Part shown: positions 8,061-16,014 of the stretch, piece after piece
Position numbering within the stretch: the stretch's first letter is position 1
How the letters are laid out: the number at the start of each line of letters is the position of its first letter
Assembly: GCA_934725015.1 (NCBI GenBank)
Contig: CAKVAS010000024.1
Coordinates: forward strand, 1-38,670
DNA: 38,670 bases
From: an uncultured Bacteroidales bacterium
Lineage (GTDB): Bacteria; Bacteroidota; Bacteroidia; Bacteroidales; UBA932
Direction: 5' to 3'
Position numbers and translations under genes: made by a program
The notes under the pieces: model-generated
What the model saw: the letters and a program-made list of their open reading frames with translations, nothing else
Databases searched by the model: none
What the model was told of the DNA's origin: nothing

Positions 8061-8104
8061 AGGGGCGACTAAAAAGTATTAGTCAAGCCCCTTTTCTTGT
8101 TTTT
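8061..8104 (+). terminator. rho-independent terminator of the cas operon
   Basis: GGGGCGACTAA at 8062-8072 pairs with TTAGTC and GCCCC (8079-8091, two unpaired A between) and is followed by a T-rich run. It lies 24 bases after the last cas stop codon and faces the convergent apt gene. Confidence 0.85.
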
Positions 8105-8200
8105 CGGTGAGGACAACTCGACCTCGTCTCCAAATACTCAATTCTCAGAGAATTATTCTGACTTTAAGTCGCCCTCTTTTCTTAATTCGAACTACAGCCC

Positions 8201-8770
8201 TCAGTCATTCAAATGAATGAGGGAGGCGACGGGGGCAATCTTCGAGAGGCGGTCGGCGCCGTGGAGGTCATCTATTTCCACGAGGAAGACAAATTTCTTC
8301 ACCACCACGCGGCGGGCTATGCCGTCCTTCACGACCGGGGTCTCCATGAGCGAATGCGCGAGGGCCTCGGCCGTGCCGCCGGTGGCGAGGATGTCGTCGA
8401 GAATCGTGACCTCGAGCACGTCGTCCGTGAGCGGTCCGGCGGCGACGTCGCTCTTGCGGTAGAAGAGCTTGTCGGCTCCGTATTCCTTCATGATTTCAAC
8501 TCCTACAAGGTCGCCCTCCGCGAACGGAAGCTTTCCTGACTTGCGAACCGGGATGACATTGGAGACGGCGCCGTCGGTCAGCAGAAGCGGGGTGCCGAAA
8601 AGGAAGCCGCGCGCCTCCGGAACCGCAAGGTTGGGAGTCTCGACAAGCGCGTCGAGTTCAGCGGTCACTTCCCGGAAGACATCCTTGGAATAGAGGAAAG
8701 GCATGATGTCGATGAAGTTGATGCCCTCCTTGGGGAAATCCTTGTAAAAGTTGAGTTTATCCTGTAACAT
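8201..8770 (-). CDS. apt: Adenine phosphoribosyltransferase
   Basis: This cytoplasmic purine salvage enzyme condenses adenine with PRPP to give AMP and pyrophosphate. The 189-aa chain shows the family signatures in order: FPKEGINFIDIMP (12-24), the PEARGFLFG adenine-side block (51-59), IPVRKSGKLP (73-82) and the PRPP-binding loop VTILDDILATGGTAEAL (121-137). The length is slightly greater than the common 170-180 aa, with a short insertion around ETPVVKDG (143-150). It reads convergently towards the cas operon and divergently from the pmbA-like gene, with its own TAACTTTG promoter box. It belongs to the GC-rich background, unlike the adjacent cas genes. Confidence 0.95.
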   Translation of the reverse strand: MLQDKLNFYKDFPKEGINFIDIMPFLYSKDVFREVTAELDALVETPNLAVPEARGFLFGTPLLLTDGAVSNVIPVRKSGKLPFAEGDLVGVEIMKEYGADKLFYRKSDVAAGPLTDDVLEVTILDDILATGGTAEALAHSLMETPVVKDGIARRVVVKKFVFLVEIDDLHGADRLSKIAPVASLIHLND

Positions 8771-8844
8771 AATGATTTATTGTTGATTATATTTTCATTC
8801 GCTTTTTGCGCCCCGACATTCGGGCGTTCATCTGCACAGGTGCG

Positions 8845-8852
8845 CAAAGTTA
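8845..8852 (-). promoter_or_regulatory. -7 box of apt
   Basis: On the minus strand these bases read TAACTTTG, a perfect match to the Bacteroidetes TAnnTTTG element, about 75 bases upstream of the apt start. No clear -33 TTTG is seen at the usual spacing. Confidence 0.65.
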
Positions 8853-8865
8853 GGAATTTTATTTC

Positions 8866-8873
8866 TAATTTTG
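8866..8873 (+). promoter_or_regulatory. -7 box of the pmbA-like gene
   Basis: TAATTTTG matches TAnnTTTG and lies only 13 bases from the divergent apt box. It covers the TTG at 8871 that would be the most upstream in-frame start, so translation more probably starts at the ATG at 8961, leaving a leader of about 80 bases. Confidence 0.6.
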
Positions 8874-8908
8874 CAGTCTTTTGAGGACATCATTTTACGG
8901 CTGATGTC

Positions 8909-8948
8909 CGAGTATCAACGACAGAACACGAGTATCAACGATAGAATA
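8909..8948 (+). repeat. 20-bp imperfect direct repeat in the pmbA leader
   Basis: CGAGTATCAACGACAGAACA (8909-8928) is followed at once by a second copy with two changes (8929-8948). It lies between the promoter box and the ATG at 8961. The function is unknown; it may be a simple duplication. Confidence 0.8.
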
Positions 8949-8960
8949 GAGGATAGGGAT

Positions 8961-10376
8961 ATGATAATCACTGACGAGGAACGGCATCTGGCGCGGACGG
9001 GGATGCGCGAAGCGATGGAACAGGGGATGAGCGGCGCGAGAGTGACGCTGAACAAGAGCGTGTCGGACACCCTGACCATGCTTGACGGGGAAATTGACAA
9101 GGTGAGCCGCTGCGCCGACAGGTCTCTGACCTTCTGCCTGTTTGCGGACGGACGCTACGGGACATTCTCGACCAACCGGCTGAGCGGGGGCGCGGTGCGT
9201 GACTTCGTGCGGAAAGCCTGCGGAACCGTGAAGATTATGGAGGCGGACAGGTGCAGGACGCTTCCGGGGAAGGAAAGACTCGCGACGGACGCAAAGACGG
9301 GACTCGAAACGGGGCTGTGGGACAAGGAATATATGAATATGTCCGACGGGAAAAGAATTGAACTGGCGCGGAGCATGAAACTCCGCGAGAAAGGCGGCGA
9401 CAGATGGACCGTCGTTTCGGAGGAAAACGAATATACGGACTATATTGACGAGTGCTTTCAGATTGACTCTCAAGGATTTGAGGGTCAGCATTTCGAGACA
9501 GGGTTCTCATGTTCGTCGGAAGTGACGGTGGCAGATGCCGATGGGAGGCGCTTCAGCTCCTGGTGGTGGGACTCGTCGGCGTTCCTCTCGGGGATTCACC
9601 CGGAGAGCTGCGCTGAGACTGCGCTTCAAAGGGCGCTGGCTTCCATGAACCCGGAGCCGGTGCCAGGAGGATGCTACAGAATGGTGGTTGACGGAAATGT
9701 CGGCTCCAAGCTGCTGAACCCTATCGTCAGTGCCCTGAGCGCTTCGGGCATCCAGCAGAAGATGTCGTTCCTGTGCGGCTGCCTCGGGAAGAAAGTGTTC
9801 TCAGAAGGGCTCACTTTCACGGACATGGCACGGGAAAGTGGCCGGGCCGGAGCGCGGCTGTTCGACTCGGAAGGCGTGGCCACGCGCAACCTGCCACTTA
9901 TACGGGAGGGCGTGGTGGAAAATTATTTCGTGAACACCTACATGGCGAACAAGACCGGCCTTGAGCCGACTGTGGAGGACATCTCGCGGCCCGTGCTCGG
10001 GCGCTGGTGCTCGGAGGAGCTGGCCGTAAGGATTGCCGGATGCGGGAAGAGAGAGAACGGCGTGGAGTGCGCCCGCTTGGATTGTGGAGAAAAAAGACTA
10101 ACTTTGGAAGATATTTTGCGCGGATGCGGGGACGGGATTTACGTGACGGAGTTCAACGGCGGGAACTGCAATCCCGTGACCGGGGACTATTCCTTCGGTG
10201 TGTCGGGATTCCGCTTTGAGGACGGAAGGCTCGGAAGGCCGTTCCGCGAGATGCTTATCACGGGAAACATCCCCGACCTTTGGAACAGCCTCCTTGCCGT
10301 CGGCGACGACGCGAGGGACTGCGGCCGGTGGCGGATTCCGACGACGGCGTTTGACGGCGTAAGCTTTTCGGCGTAG
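8961..10376 (+). CDS. TldD/PmbA family protein, TldE (PmbA)-like subunit
   Basis: A 471-aa protein of the TldD/TldE metalloprotease family, which in other bacteria processes peptides such as microcins and unfolded chains as a TldD-TldE heterodimer. Family features include the N-terminal region with a run of strands around CRDASLTFCLF-like sequence (SLTFCLFADGRYG), the central LDSEG-type block LFDSEGVATRNLPLIREGV, and the C-terminal TEFNGGNCNPVTGDYSFGVSGF. The HExxxH zinc-binding motif that defines TldD is absent, so it should be the non-catalytic TldE-like partner; no TldD gene lies next to it in this window. The ATG at 8961 is preferred over the upstream TTG because a promoter box covers the latter. 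It is followed 22 bases later by slyD. Confidence 0.85.
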   Translation: MIITDEERHLARTGMREAMEQGMSGARVTLNKSVSDTLTMLDGEIDKVSRCADRSLTFCLFADGRYGTFSTNRLSGGAVRDFVRKACGTVKIMEADRCRTLPGKERLATDAKTGLETGLWDKEYMNMSDGKRIELARSMKLREKGGDRWTVVSEENEYTDYIDECFQIDSQGFEGQHFETGFSCSSEVTVADADGRRFSSWWWDSSAFLSGIHPESCAETALQRALASMNPEPVPGGCYRMVVDGNVGSKLLNPIVSALSASGIQQKMSFLCGCLGKKVFSEGLTFTDMARESGRAGARLFDSEGVATRNLPLIREGVVENYFVNTYMANKTGLEPTVEDISRPVLGRWCSEELAVRIAGCGKRENGVECARLDCGEKRLTLEDILRGCGDGIYVTEFNGGNCNPVTGDYSFGVSGFRFEDGRLGRPFREMLITGNIPDLWNSLLAVGDDARDCGRWRIPTTAFDGVSFSA

Positions 10377-10398
10377 AATTTATTAAATTTAGAGAAAT

Positions 10399-11010
10399 AT
10401 GAAAGTAGAAAAGAACACTGTGGTGGCTCTGACTTATGAGCTGAACGTCGATGGGCAGATTGTTGACAAATGCACCGTGGAGAGGCCTCTGGACTTCATT
10501 CACGGGATGGGGTATCTGCTGCCTAAGTTTGAGGAGGAGGTTGCCGGGCTTGAGGCCGGGGACAAGTTCGAGTTCACGCTGACTCCCGAGGAGGGATACG
10601 GCAAGGTGGATCCGAAGATGATTGTCGATCTGCCTGTGGAGGCATTCTCCGACCATGAGGGCAAGATTCGCCACGACCTGCTCGTCGAAGGCTCAAGCGT
10701 CACTCTCGTCAACCAGTACGGGCAGCCTGTTCCGGCAAAGATTGTGAAGGTGGAGGCAAAGACCGTGAAGGTCGATGTGAACCATCCGATGGCGGGCAAG
10801 ACCCTGAACTTCAAGGGTGAGATTGTCAGCGTGCGTCCGGCGACAGAGAAGGAAATCAAGGAGGGACTGCACGGGGAGTTAGCCGGAGGATGCTCAGGCT
10901 GCGGAGGAAACTGCGGCGAGGGCGGATGCGAAGGCTGCGGCAGCGACAAGGGATGCGGTTGCGGCGACGGAGAAGCCTGCGGCTGCGGTGACAACTGCGA
11001 CTGCAAATAA
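10399..11010 (+). CDS. slyD: FKBP-type peptidyl-prolyl isomerase SlyD-like, Cys-rich tail
   Basis: A cytoplasmic prolyl isomerase and chaperone with a metal-binding tail. The FKBP part (about 1-70 and 125-150) shows LTYELNVDGQIVD, FIHGMGYLLPKFEEEVAGL and the EEGYGK loop, interrupted by the insert-in-flap chaperone domain (about 68-122, including HPMAGKTLNFKGEIV beyond it). The tail from about 162 to 203 has eleven Cys and many Gly but no His, while the E. coli SlyD tail is His-rich as well; this suggests soft-metal binding such as zinc, nickel or copper. In enterobacteria SlyD helps nickel delivery to hydrogenase; no hydrogenase gene is here. The A-rich leader 22 bases from the pmbA-like stop suggests possible co-transcription. 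Confidence 0.92.
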   Translation: MKVEKNTVVALTYELNVDGQIVDKCTVERPLDFIHGMGYLLPKFEEEVAGLEAGDKFEFTLTPEEGYGKVDPKMIVDLPVEAFSDHEGKIRHDLLVEGSSVTLVNQYGQPVPAKIVKVEAKTVKVDVNHPMAGKTLNFKGEIVSVRPATEKEIKEGLHGELAGGCSGCGGNCGEGGCEGCGSDKGCGCGDGEACGCGDNCDCK

Positions 11011-11046
11011 CATAACTTCATCCTTATCACTTCGACATAACGCCCC

Positions 11047-11228
11047 AAACATTCACGATTGTCATTTCGAGCGGAGTGCCCAAAACATTCATGATTGTCA
11101 TTTCGAGCGGAGTGTTCAAAACATTCATGATTGTCATCTCGGGCGGAGTATTCAATAATGTCATTTCAAGCGAAGTGGAACATTCAATAATGTCATTTCG
11201 AGCGGAGTGAAACGGAGTCGAGAAATCT
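11047..11228 (+). repeat. Five tandem copies of an intergenic repeat (TGTCATTTCGAGCGGAGT core)
   Basis: Copies at about 11047-11081, 11082-11117, 11118-11153, 11154-11185 and 11186-11228 share the core TTGTCATTTCGAGCGGAGTG or TAATGTCATTTCGAGCGG, with a few substitutions. Three copies have a 36-base period with AAAACATTCATGA leading each core. The last copy continues into the longer form ending GGAGTCGAGAAATCT. Repeats with this core are common between genes in Bacteroidetes genomes (from memory). It fills the slyD-GT2 gap and stops 7 bases before the GT2 start codon. Confidence 0.9.
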
Positions 11229-11235
11229 TTGCGCG

Positions 11236-12462
11236 ATGAAAGTTGCCGTCGTCATACTGAACTGGAACACAGTGGATTACCTGCGGAGGTTTCTGCCCCC
11301 GCTGCTTGAATCCGTGGCCGCGTACAATGCCGGCAAGATTTTCCACGAAAAAGAGCGGGCCGACGGATATTCTTCAGGCAACTATGCCAATGACAGCAAC
11401 GGCACAGATTCAGGACTGCCGGATGCCGCCGAGGACCGGGCGGAGGTTGTGGTCGCGGACAGCGCCTCCACGGACGGCTCAATGGAGATGGTGGCAGAGG
11501 AATTTCCCTCAGTACGCAGAATACCCCTCCCGGAAAACTACGGCTTCACGGGCGGCTACAACCGTGCGTTCAAGGAACTGGATGAGAATCCGACCGCAAG
11601 CGCTGCCGAGTCCGGGAAATGCGGAACCGCCGGGCATGACGACATGAAATACGACCTGTTCGTGCTGCTCAATTCGGACATAGAGGTCACACGTGACTGG
11701 CTGCGGCCGCTTGTCGAATGGATGAAGAGCCACCCGGAATGCGGAGCCTGCGGTCCGAAGCTGCACAGCTGGTACGAGAGAGACAAGTTCGAGTACGCCG
11801 GGGCGGCCGGAGGAATGATTGACCGTTTCGGCTACCCCTTCTGCCGAGGCCGCGTGATGGGCAGGGTGGAGACTGACCAAGGCCAGTATGACGCGCCGGC
11901 GGACGTGCTCTGGGTGACCGGAGCCTGCCTCATGGTCAGGGCTTCGGTGTGGAAGGCTCTCGGAGGTCTCGACGACAGGTTCTTCGCGCACATGGAGGAG
12001 ATTGACCTGTGCTGGAGGATGCAGCTTGAGGGATGGAAGGTGAGCGTGGTTCCGGAATCGACAGTTTTTCACCTCGGAGGAGGGACGCTGCCGCAGAACT
12101 CGCCGCAGAAGCTCTACCTCAACTACCGGAACAACCTGCTCCTGCTCGACAATAACCTCGCGCTGACAATCGGACGGCGGAGGGCGGCTGTGAGGATTTT
12201 CTTCAGGAAGATTCTGGACGGGTGCTCCGCCGCGGCCTACCTGCTGTCCCTCCGGACGGACTATGTCAGTGCGGTATGGAGGGCGCACAGGGATGCTGCA
12301 AGGCTCATCGCCGGAAAACGGGACGGGAAACGGGGGATGAAGGACCACTATGGAGCGGATGCGGCTGACAAAAGACATTGTCGCGGAACGCATTCTGTAG
12401 CGGGACTTTACAGCGGGTGCATGATTCCGAGGGCACTGCTCGGACTGAAGATACACTTATAA
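11236..12462 (+). CDS. Glycosyltransferase family 2 (rhamnosyltransferase-like)
   Basis: A 408-aa GT-A fold glycosyltransferase expected to act at the cytoplasmic face on a surface glycan. Motifs in order are VVILNWNTVDYL (5-16), VVVADSASTDGS, the NYGFTGGYNRAF block, FVLLNSDIEVTRDW with the metal-binding Asp, GACLMVRASVW, and the ED/H-type region HMEEIDLCWRMQLEGWKV. Two inserts without family character lie in loops: about residues 33-73 (rich in Asn, Ser, Gly, Asp) and about 115-132. The C-terminal 50 residues are basic and poorly conserved in appearance. The start MKVAVVILNWN is clear although only 7 bases follow the preceding repeat array; there is no obvious A-rich leader. Confidence 0.85.
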   Translation: MKVAVVILNWNTVDYLRRFLPPLLESVAAYNAGKIFHEKERADGYSSGNYANDSNGTDSGLPDAAEDRAEVVVADSASTDGSMEMVAEEFPSVRRIPLPENYGFTGGYNRAFKELDENPTASAAESGKCGTAGHDDMKYDLFVLLNSDIEVTRDWLRPLVEWMKSHPECGACGPKLHSWYERDKFEYAGAAGGMIDRFGYPFCRGRVMGRVETDQGQYDAPADVLWVTGACLMVRASVWKALGGLDDRFFAHMEEIDLCWRMQLEGWKVSVVPESTVFHLGGGTLPQNSPQKLYLNYRNNLLLLDNNLALTIGRRRAAVRIFFRKILDGCSAAAYLLSLRTDYVSAVWRAHRDAARLIAGKRDGKRGMKDHYGADAADKRHCRGTHSVAGLYSGCMIPRALLGLKIHL

Positions 12463-12538
12463 CCGCACAATCCCTCCTCTGTAGAAACGATTCACCATGA
12501 AGAGGGACTGGCGGGGAAAAGATAAAAAATAGTTAATT

Positions 12539-13897
12539 ATGCGGATAGTTATTGCAGGAGCCGGGGAAGTAGGCTCGCATCTGGCGAAGATGCTGAGCAA
12601 CGAGTCCAATGACATAACCGTCATCGACAGCGAACAGAGCAGGCTGGACAGCCTGTCGGCGATTGCGGACATCGTGACCGTCAACGGCAAGTCTTCGGAA
12701 ATAGGAGTGCTGCGCGAGGCCGGAGTGCCGGAGGCGGACCTGTTCATTGCTGTCAACCCCTCGGAATCGCAGGACGTGAACATCGTCAGCGCAATCCTCG
12801 CGAAGAAGCTCGGCAGCCGCAAGGTCACCGCGCGCGTCAATACGGAGGAATACCTCTCCTTCGAGAACAAGAACATATTCACGGAGATGGGCATCGACCT
12901 GCTATTCTATCCGGAGAAGATTGCAGCGAACGAAATCGTTGATTTGCTGCGTCACAACGCATCCACGGACTCGATGGACTTCGCGAGGGGCAGGGTCCAG
13001 ATGTCCGTGTTCAAGGTGGAGGACGACTCCCCTCTTCTGGACATGAACGTGCTCGACCTGAGCCGGCACGCCACGTCGGAAGAGCTTCAGTTCCGCGTCG
13101 TGGCCATATCCCGCAACAACTCGACCATCATCCCGAAGGTCGATACGAGGTTCAAATATCACGACCTCGTCTATATAATCTCGAAACGCGAAGGCACGCA
13201 GATGCTGATGAAGCTCATCGGAGCGGTGAACCTCGAAGTCGATAAGGTCATGATTCTCGGGGGCAGCCACACGGCGGAGATGGTCGCCCGGCAGATAATC
13301 GGCCAGGCAAGCCGGATAAAGATTATCGACAGCAATAAGGAGCGCTGTGTGGAACTGTCTGAAACACTGGGAGATGCAGTTACGGTCATCAACGCCGACG
13401 GCCGAAATTCGGATGTGCTCATCGAGGAGGACATACGCAATTTTGACGCGTTCGTCGCGCTCACGGGCTCGTCGGAGGCGAACATCCTCGCCTGCGTGGC
13501 GGCAAAGAAGCTCGGCATTCCGAGGACGGTCGCCGAGGTCGAAAACCTCGAATACATACGCCTTGCCGACGGGATGGGAGTCGATGCCGTCATAAACAAG
13601 AAGCTGATTACGGCAGGACGAATCTTCAAGTTCACGCTGAGCGACAAGGTGCGTTTCATTAAATATATGAACGGGACGAACGCCGAGGTTCTGGAATATA
13701 TCGTCGCCAAGGACGCGAAGATTACATCCGGGAGGCTCATGGACCTCGATTTTCCGAAGAACGCGATAGTCGGAGGAGTGATTCGCGGCAACAATTCGTT
13801 CATCGCCGTGGGCGGCACTCAGATTCAGGAATATGATAGGGTTGTTGTTTTTGCTCTCCCGGAAGTAGTTAAGGAGGTAGATCGTTTTTTCAGATAA
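12539..13897 (+). CDS. trkA: Trk system potassium uptake regulatory subunit TrkA
   Basis: A 452-aa peripheral membrane regulator of Trk potassium uptake that binds NAD(H) and gates a TrkH/TrkG channel. It has the standard duplicated layout: RCK-N domain 1 with GAGEVGSHLA (6-15) and VIDSEQSRLD, RCK-C domain 1 around 145-225, RCK-N domain 2 starting near MILGGSHTAEMVARQ, and RCK-C domain 2 to the end. The length matches full TrkA proteins. The trkH gene often found directly downstream in Bacteroidetes is not present; grpE follows after 132 bases instead. The ATG is preceded by an A-rich leader. Confidence 0.94.
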   Translation: MRIVIAGAGEVGSHLAKMLSNESNDITVIDSEQSRLDSLSAIADIVTVNGKSSEIGVLREAGVPEADLFIAVNPSESQDVNIVSAILAKKLGSRKVTARVNTEEYLSFENKNIFTEMGIDLLFYPEKIAANEIVDLLRHNASTDSMDFARGRVQMSVFKVEDDSPLLDMNVLDLSRHATSEELQFRVVAISRNNSTIIPKVDTRFKYHDLVYIISKREGTQMLMKLIGAVNLEVDKVMILGGSHTAEMVARQIIGQASRIKIIDSNKERCVELSETLGDAVTVINADGRNSDVLIEEDIRNFDAFVALTGSSEANILACVAAKKLGIPRTVAEVENLEYIRLADGMGVDAVINKKLITAGRIFKFTLSDKVRFIKYMNGTNAEVLEYIVAKDAKITSGRLMDLDFPKNAIVGGVIRGNNSFIAVGGTQIQEYDRVVVFALPEVVKEVDRFFR

Positions 13898-13999
13898 TAT
13901 GACAAAATGTCATTAGATTGGCTGCGGCTTGCTCTTTGAGTTAGAGTGGGCGGGTTCGATGTGCCGGGATGGAAGTCCGGGGCGCGTTGAACCGTGTGA

Positions 14000-14007
14000 C
14001 ATATTTG
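14000..14007 (+). promoter_or_regulatory. possible -7 box of grpE-dnaJ
   Basis: CATATTTG differs from TAnnTTTG only at the first base and lies 22 bases before the grpE ATG. No -33 TTTG is visible at the expected distance, so the call is weak. The same variant box upstream of rbfA does have a -33 partner. Confidence 0.35.
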
Positions 14008-14029
14008 ATAAAAAATGGAGAAATAAGAT

Positions 14030-14656
14030 ATGAGCAAGAACAAAAAACATCACGAGAGAACTGAGGAACAGGAGGTTGCGGAGAAAGAGGTAAAAGCGGA
14101 AGAGACTGCCTGCGGACAGGAAGACGAGACTTCGGAGAAAGAGGCGGCGAAGGAGGAGACGGATGATGAAGTCGAGCAGCTGAAGAAATCCAAGTCGGAA
14201 CTTGAGACAAAACTGACAGAGACAAGTGACAAACTGGCCAAGACAGAGAATGCCTATGTCAGGCTCATGGCGGAATTCGACACTTTCAGGCGCCGCACCG
14301 CGCAGGAGAAGCTTGACATGGTCGCCACGGCTGCCGAGGACACGATAAAGGGAATGCTTGTGGTTCTTGACGACTGCGAAAGGGCGATGAAGCTGCTCGC
14401 GGAATCAGACGACGCGACTGCCGCGAAGGAAGGCACTGAGCTGATTTACGGGAAGTTGATGTCATACCTCAAGAGCAAGGGACTCACCCCTATCGAGGCG
14501 ATGGGCGCCGACTTCAACACCGACGAGCATGAGGCCGTCGCGCAGTTCCCGGTCGAGGATGCGGACAAGAAGGGAAAGGTCTTTGACGTCGTGCAGACAG
14601 GCTACAAGCTCAACGGCAAGGTCATCCGCTTCGCGAAGGTCGTCGTCGGAATCTGA
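14030..14656 (+). CDS. grpE: Nucleotide exchange factor GrpE
   Basis: A 208-aa cytoplasmic co-chaperone that releases ADP from DnaK. The N-terminal 50 residues are a highly charged Glu/Lys stretch, followed by a long coiled coil (about 48-85, LKKSKSELETKLTETSDKL), the signature FDTFRRRTAQEK, and the C-terminal beta domain with GMLVVLDDCERAM and the closing HEAVAQFP and GYKLNGKVIRFAKVVV. It lies 49 bases upstream of dnaJ, as in many Bacteroidetes where the pair is an operon; dnaK is not in the window. In this phylum such genes are usually heat-inducible, but I see no recognisable heat-shock operator. Confidence 0.95.
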   Translation: MSKNKKHHERTEEQEVAEKEVKAEETACGQEDETSEKEAAKEETDDEVEQLKKSKSELETKLTETSDKLAKTENAYVRLMAEFDTFRRRTAQEKLDMVATAAEDTIKGMLVVLDDCERAMKLLAESDDATAAKEGTELIYGKLMSYLKSKGLTPIEAMGADFNTDEHEAVAQFPVEDADKKGKVFDVVQTGYKLNGKVIRFAKVVVGI

Positions 14657-14705
14657 CGGGGGCTTGGCTCAGGATAAATGACAGAAAAAGCGGAGAAAGA
14701 AGATT

Positions 14706-15887
14706 ATGGCAGCGAAAAGAGATTATTACGAAGTGCTCGGGGTCGCCAAAACGGCGACGGCCGACGAGATAAAGAAGGCCTACAGGGCACTGGCAATCAA
14801 ATATCACCCCGACAAGAACCCGGGAAACAAGGAAGCCGAGGAAAAGTTCAAGGAAGCGGCCGAGGCCTATGCCGTGCTGAGCGACCCGGAGAAGAGGAAG
14901 AAATACGACCAGTTCGGCCATGCCGGACTCGGCGACAATCCGGGTCCTGACTTCAGCGGAGGCTTCGGAGACCTTAACGACATCCTGAACAACCTCTTCG
15001 GAGGCGCATTCGGAGGCTTCTCCGGCAGCTTCGGTGGCGACGGCGGATTCGGCGGGTTCAGCGGATTCGGCGGAGGCCGTGCGCAGGAAAGAGTGGCGCG
15101 AGGCAAGGATATCAGGGTTCATGCCCGTCTGACGCTTGAGGAGGTGGCACGCGGAGTTGAGAAGGAAATAACAATCGAGAGGTTCGTGCCGTGCCAGTCA
15201 TGCGGCGGAAAGGGCGCGAAGTCGGCCGCCGACATAAAGACCTGCCCGAACTGCAAGGGAACCGGACAGTACAAGAGGGTCGTCCAGTCGTTCCTCGGTC
15301 AGACGGTGGCATACTCGCCATGCCCGCAGTGCGGGGGCGAGGGCAAAATTGTCACGAATCCGTGCCCGAGCTGCGGCGGAAGCGGCCTTGTGAGGAAACG
15401 CGAGACGGTGCGCGTCAAGATTCCGGCTGGAGTCGAGGACGGAATGCAGCTCAGGGTGACCGGAGCCGGCAACGCGGCGAAGAACAACGGAATAAACGGA
15501 GACCTGCTGGTGGTCATCGACATAGATGCCAACAAGGATTTCGAGCGCAAGGACAACAACCTGTTCTACACCAAGGTCATTTCAGTGACCGACGCCATGC
15601 TCGGATGCGAGGTTGACATCCCGTGTATCAACGGCACGACGCAGAAGCTCAAGATTGAGCCTGGAACGCAGTCCGGCACGGTGCTCACGATGCGCGGCAA
15701 GGGTCTGCCGTCAGTGAACAGCTACGGATGCGGAAACCTCTATGTCAAAATCGGCGTATGGATTCCTAAGAAGCTCAGCCGCGAGAGCAAGGAGCTTGTC
15801 GAGGCGCTGGGCAGGTCGGCGGACGTGACTCCGAATCCGACTAAGGATGATAAGTCGTTCTTCGACAGACTGAAGAATTTATTTTAG
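14706..15887 (+). CDS. dnaJ: Chaperone DnaJ
   Basis: A 393-aa full-length class A J-protein that delivers clients to DnaK and stimulates its ATPase. The J domain (about 4-70) contains the HPD motif in IKYHPDKNPGNKEAEEKF. A Gly/Phe-rich linker follows (about 75-130). The zinc-binding domain has the four expected CxxCxGxG repeats: CQSCGGKG, CPNCKGTG, CPQCGGEG and CPSCGGSG. The C-terminal client-binding domains run to residue 375. It follows grpE by 49 bases and is closed by a strong terminator. A second reading frame overlapping its 5' part from 14678 is a shadow. Confidence 0.97.
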   Translation: MAAKRDYYEVLGVAKTATADEIKKAYRALAIKYHPDKNPGNKEAEEKFKEAAEAYAVLSDPEKRKKYDQFGHAGLGDNPGPDFSGGFGDLNDILNNLFGGAFGGFSGSFGGDGGFGGFSGFGGGRAQERVARGKDIRVHARLTLEEVARGVEKEITIERFVPCQSCGGKGAKSAADIKTCPNCKGTGQYKRVVQSFLGQTVAYSPCPQCGGEGKIVTNPCPSCGGSGLVRKRETVRVKIPAGVEDGMQLRVTGAGNAAKNNGINGDLLVVIDIDANKDFERKDNNLFYTKVISVTDAMLGCEVDIPCINGTTQKLKIEPGTQSGTVLTMRGKGLPSVNSYGCGNLYVKIGVWIPKKLSRESKELVEALGRSADVTPNPTKDDKSFFDRLKNLF

Positions 15888-15961
15888 CATCCCCTTTCCC
15901 TAAGCATCTGTTACAGAAAGTTATTCAATCGTTGTTTGAAGACTGAACGGAAACTGATGTT

Positions 15962-16000
15962 GGAGCCTGAACGGAGAAATCCTTTCAGGCTCCTTTTTAT
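15962..16000 (+). terminator. rho-independent terminator after dnaJ
   Basis: GGAGCCTGAA (15962-15971) pairs perfectly with TTCAGGCTCC (15984-15993) around a 12-base loop and is followed by TTTTTAT. It ends the grpE-dnaJ unit and sits before the convergent gene at 16015. Confidence 0.9.
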
Positions 16001-16014
16001 TTTCAGCCGGTTAC

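Noticed and set aside
8041..8200. Small genes or an array between the cas operon and apt
   Set aside because: Only the terminator is visible; there are no repeats or convincing ORFs.
11509..12456. Minus-strand ORF of 315 codons
   Set aside because: It is antisense to the GT2 gene, has no domain and reads Pro/Arg/His-rich like a shadow frame.
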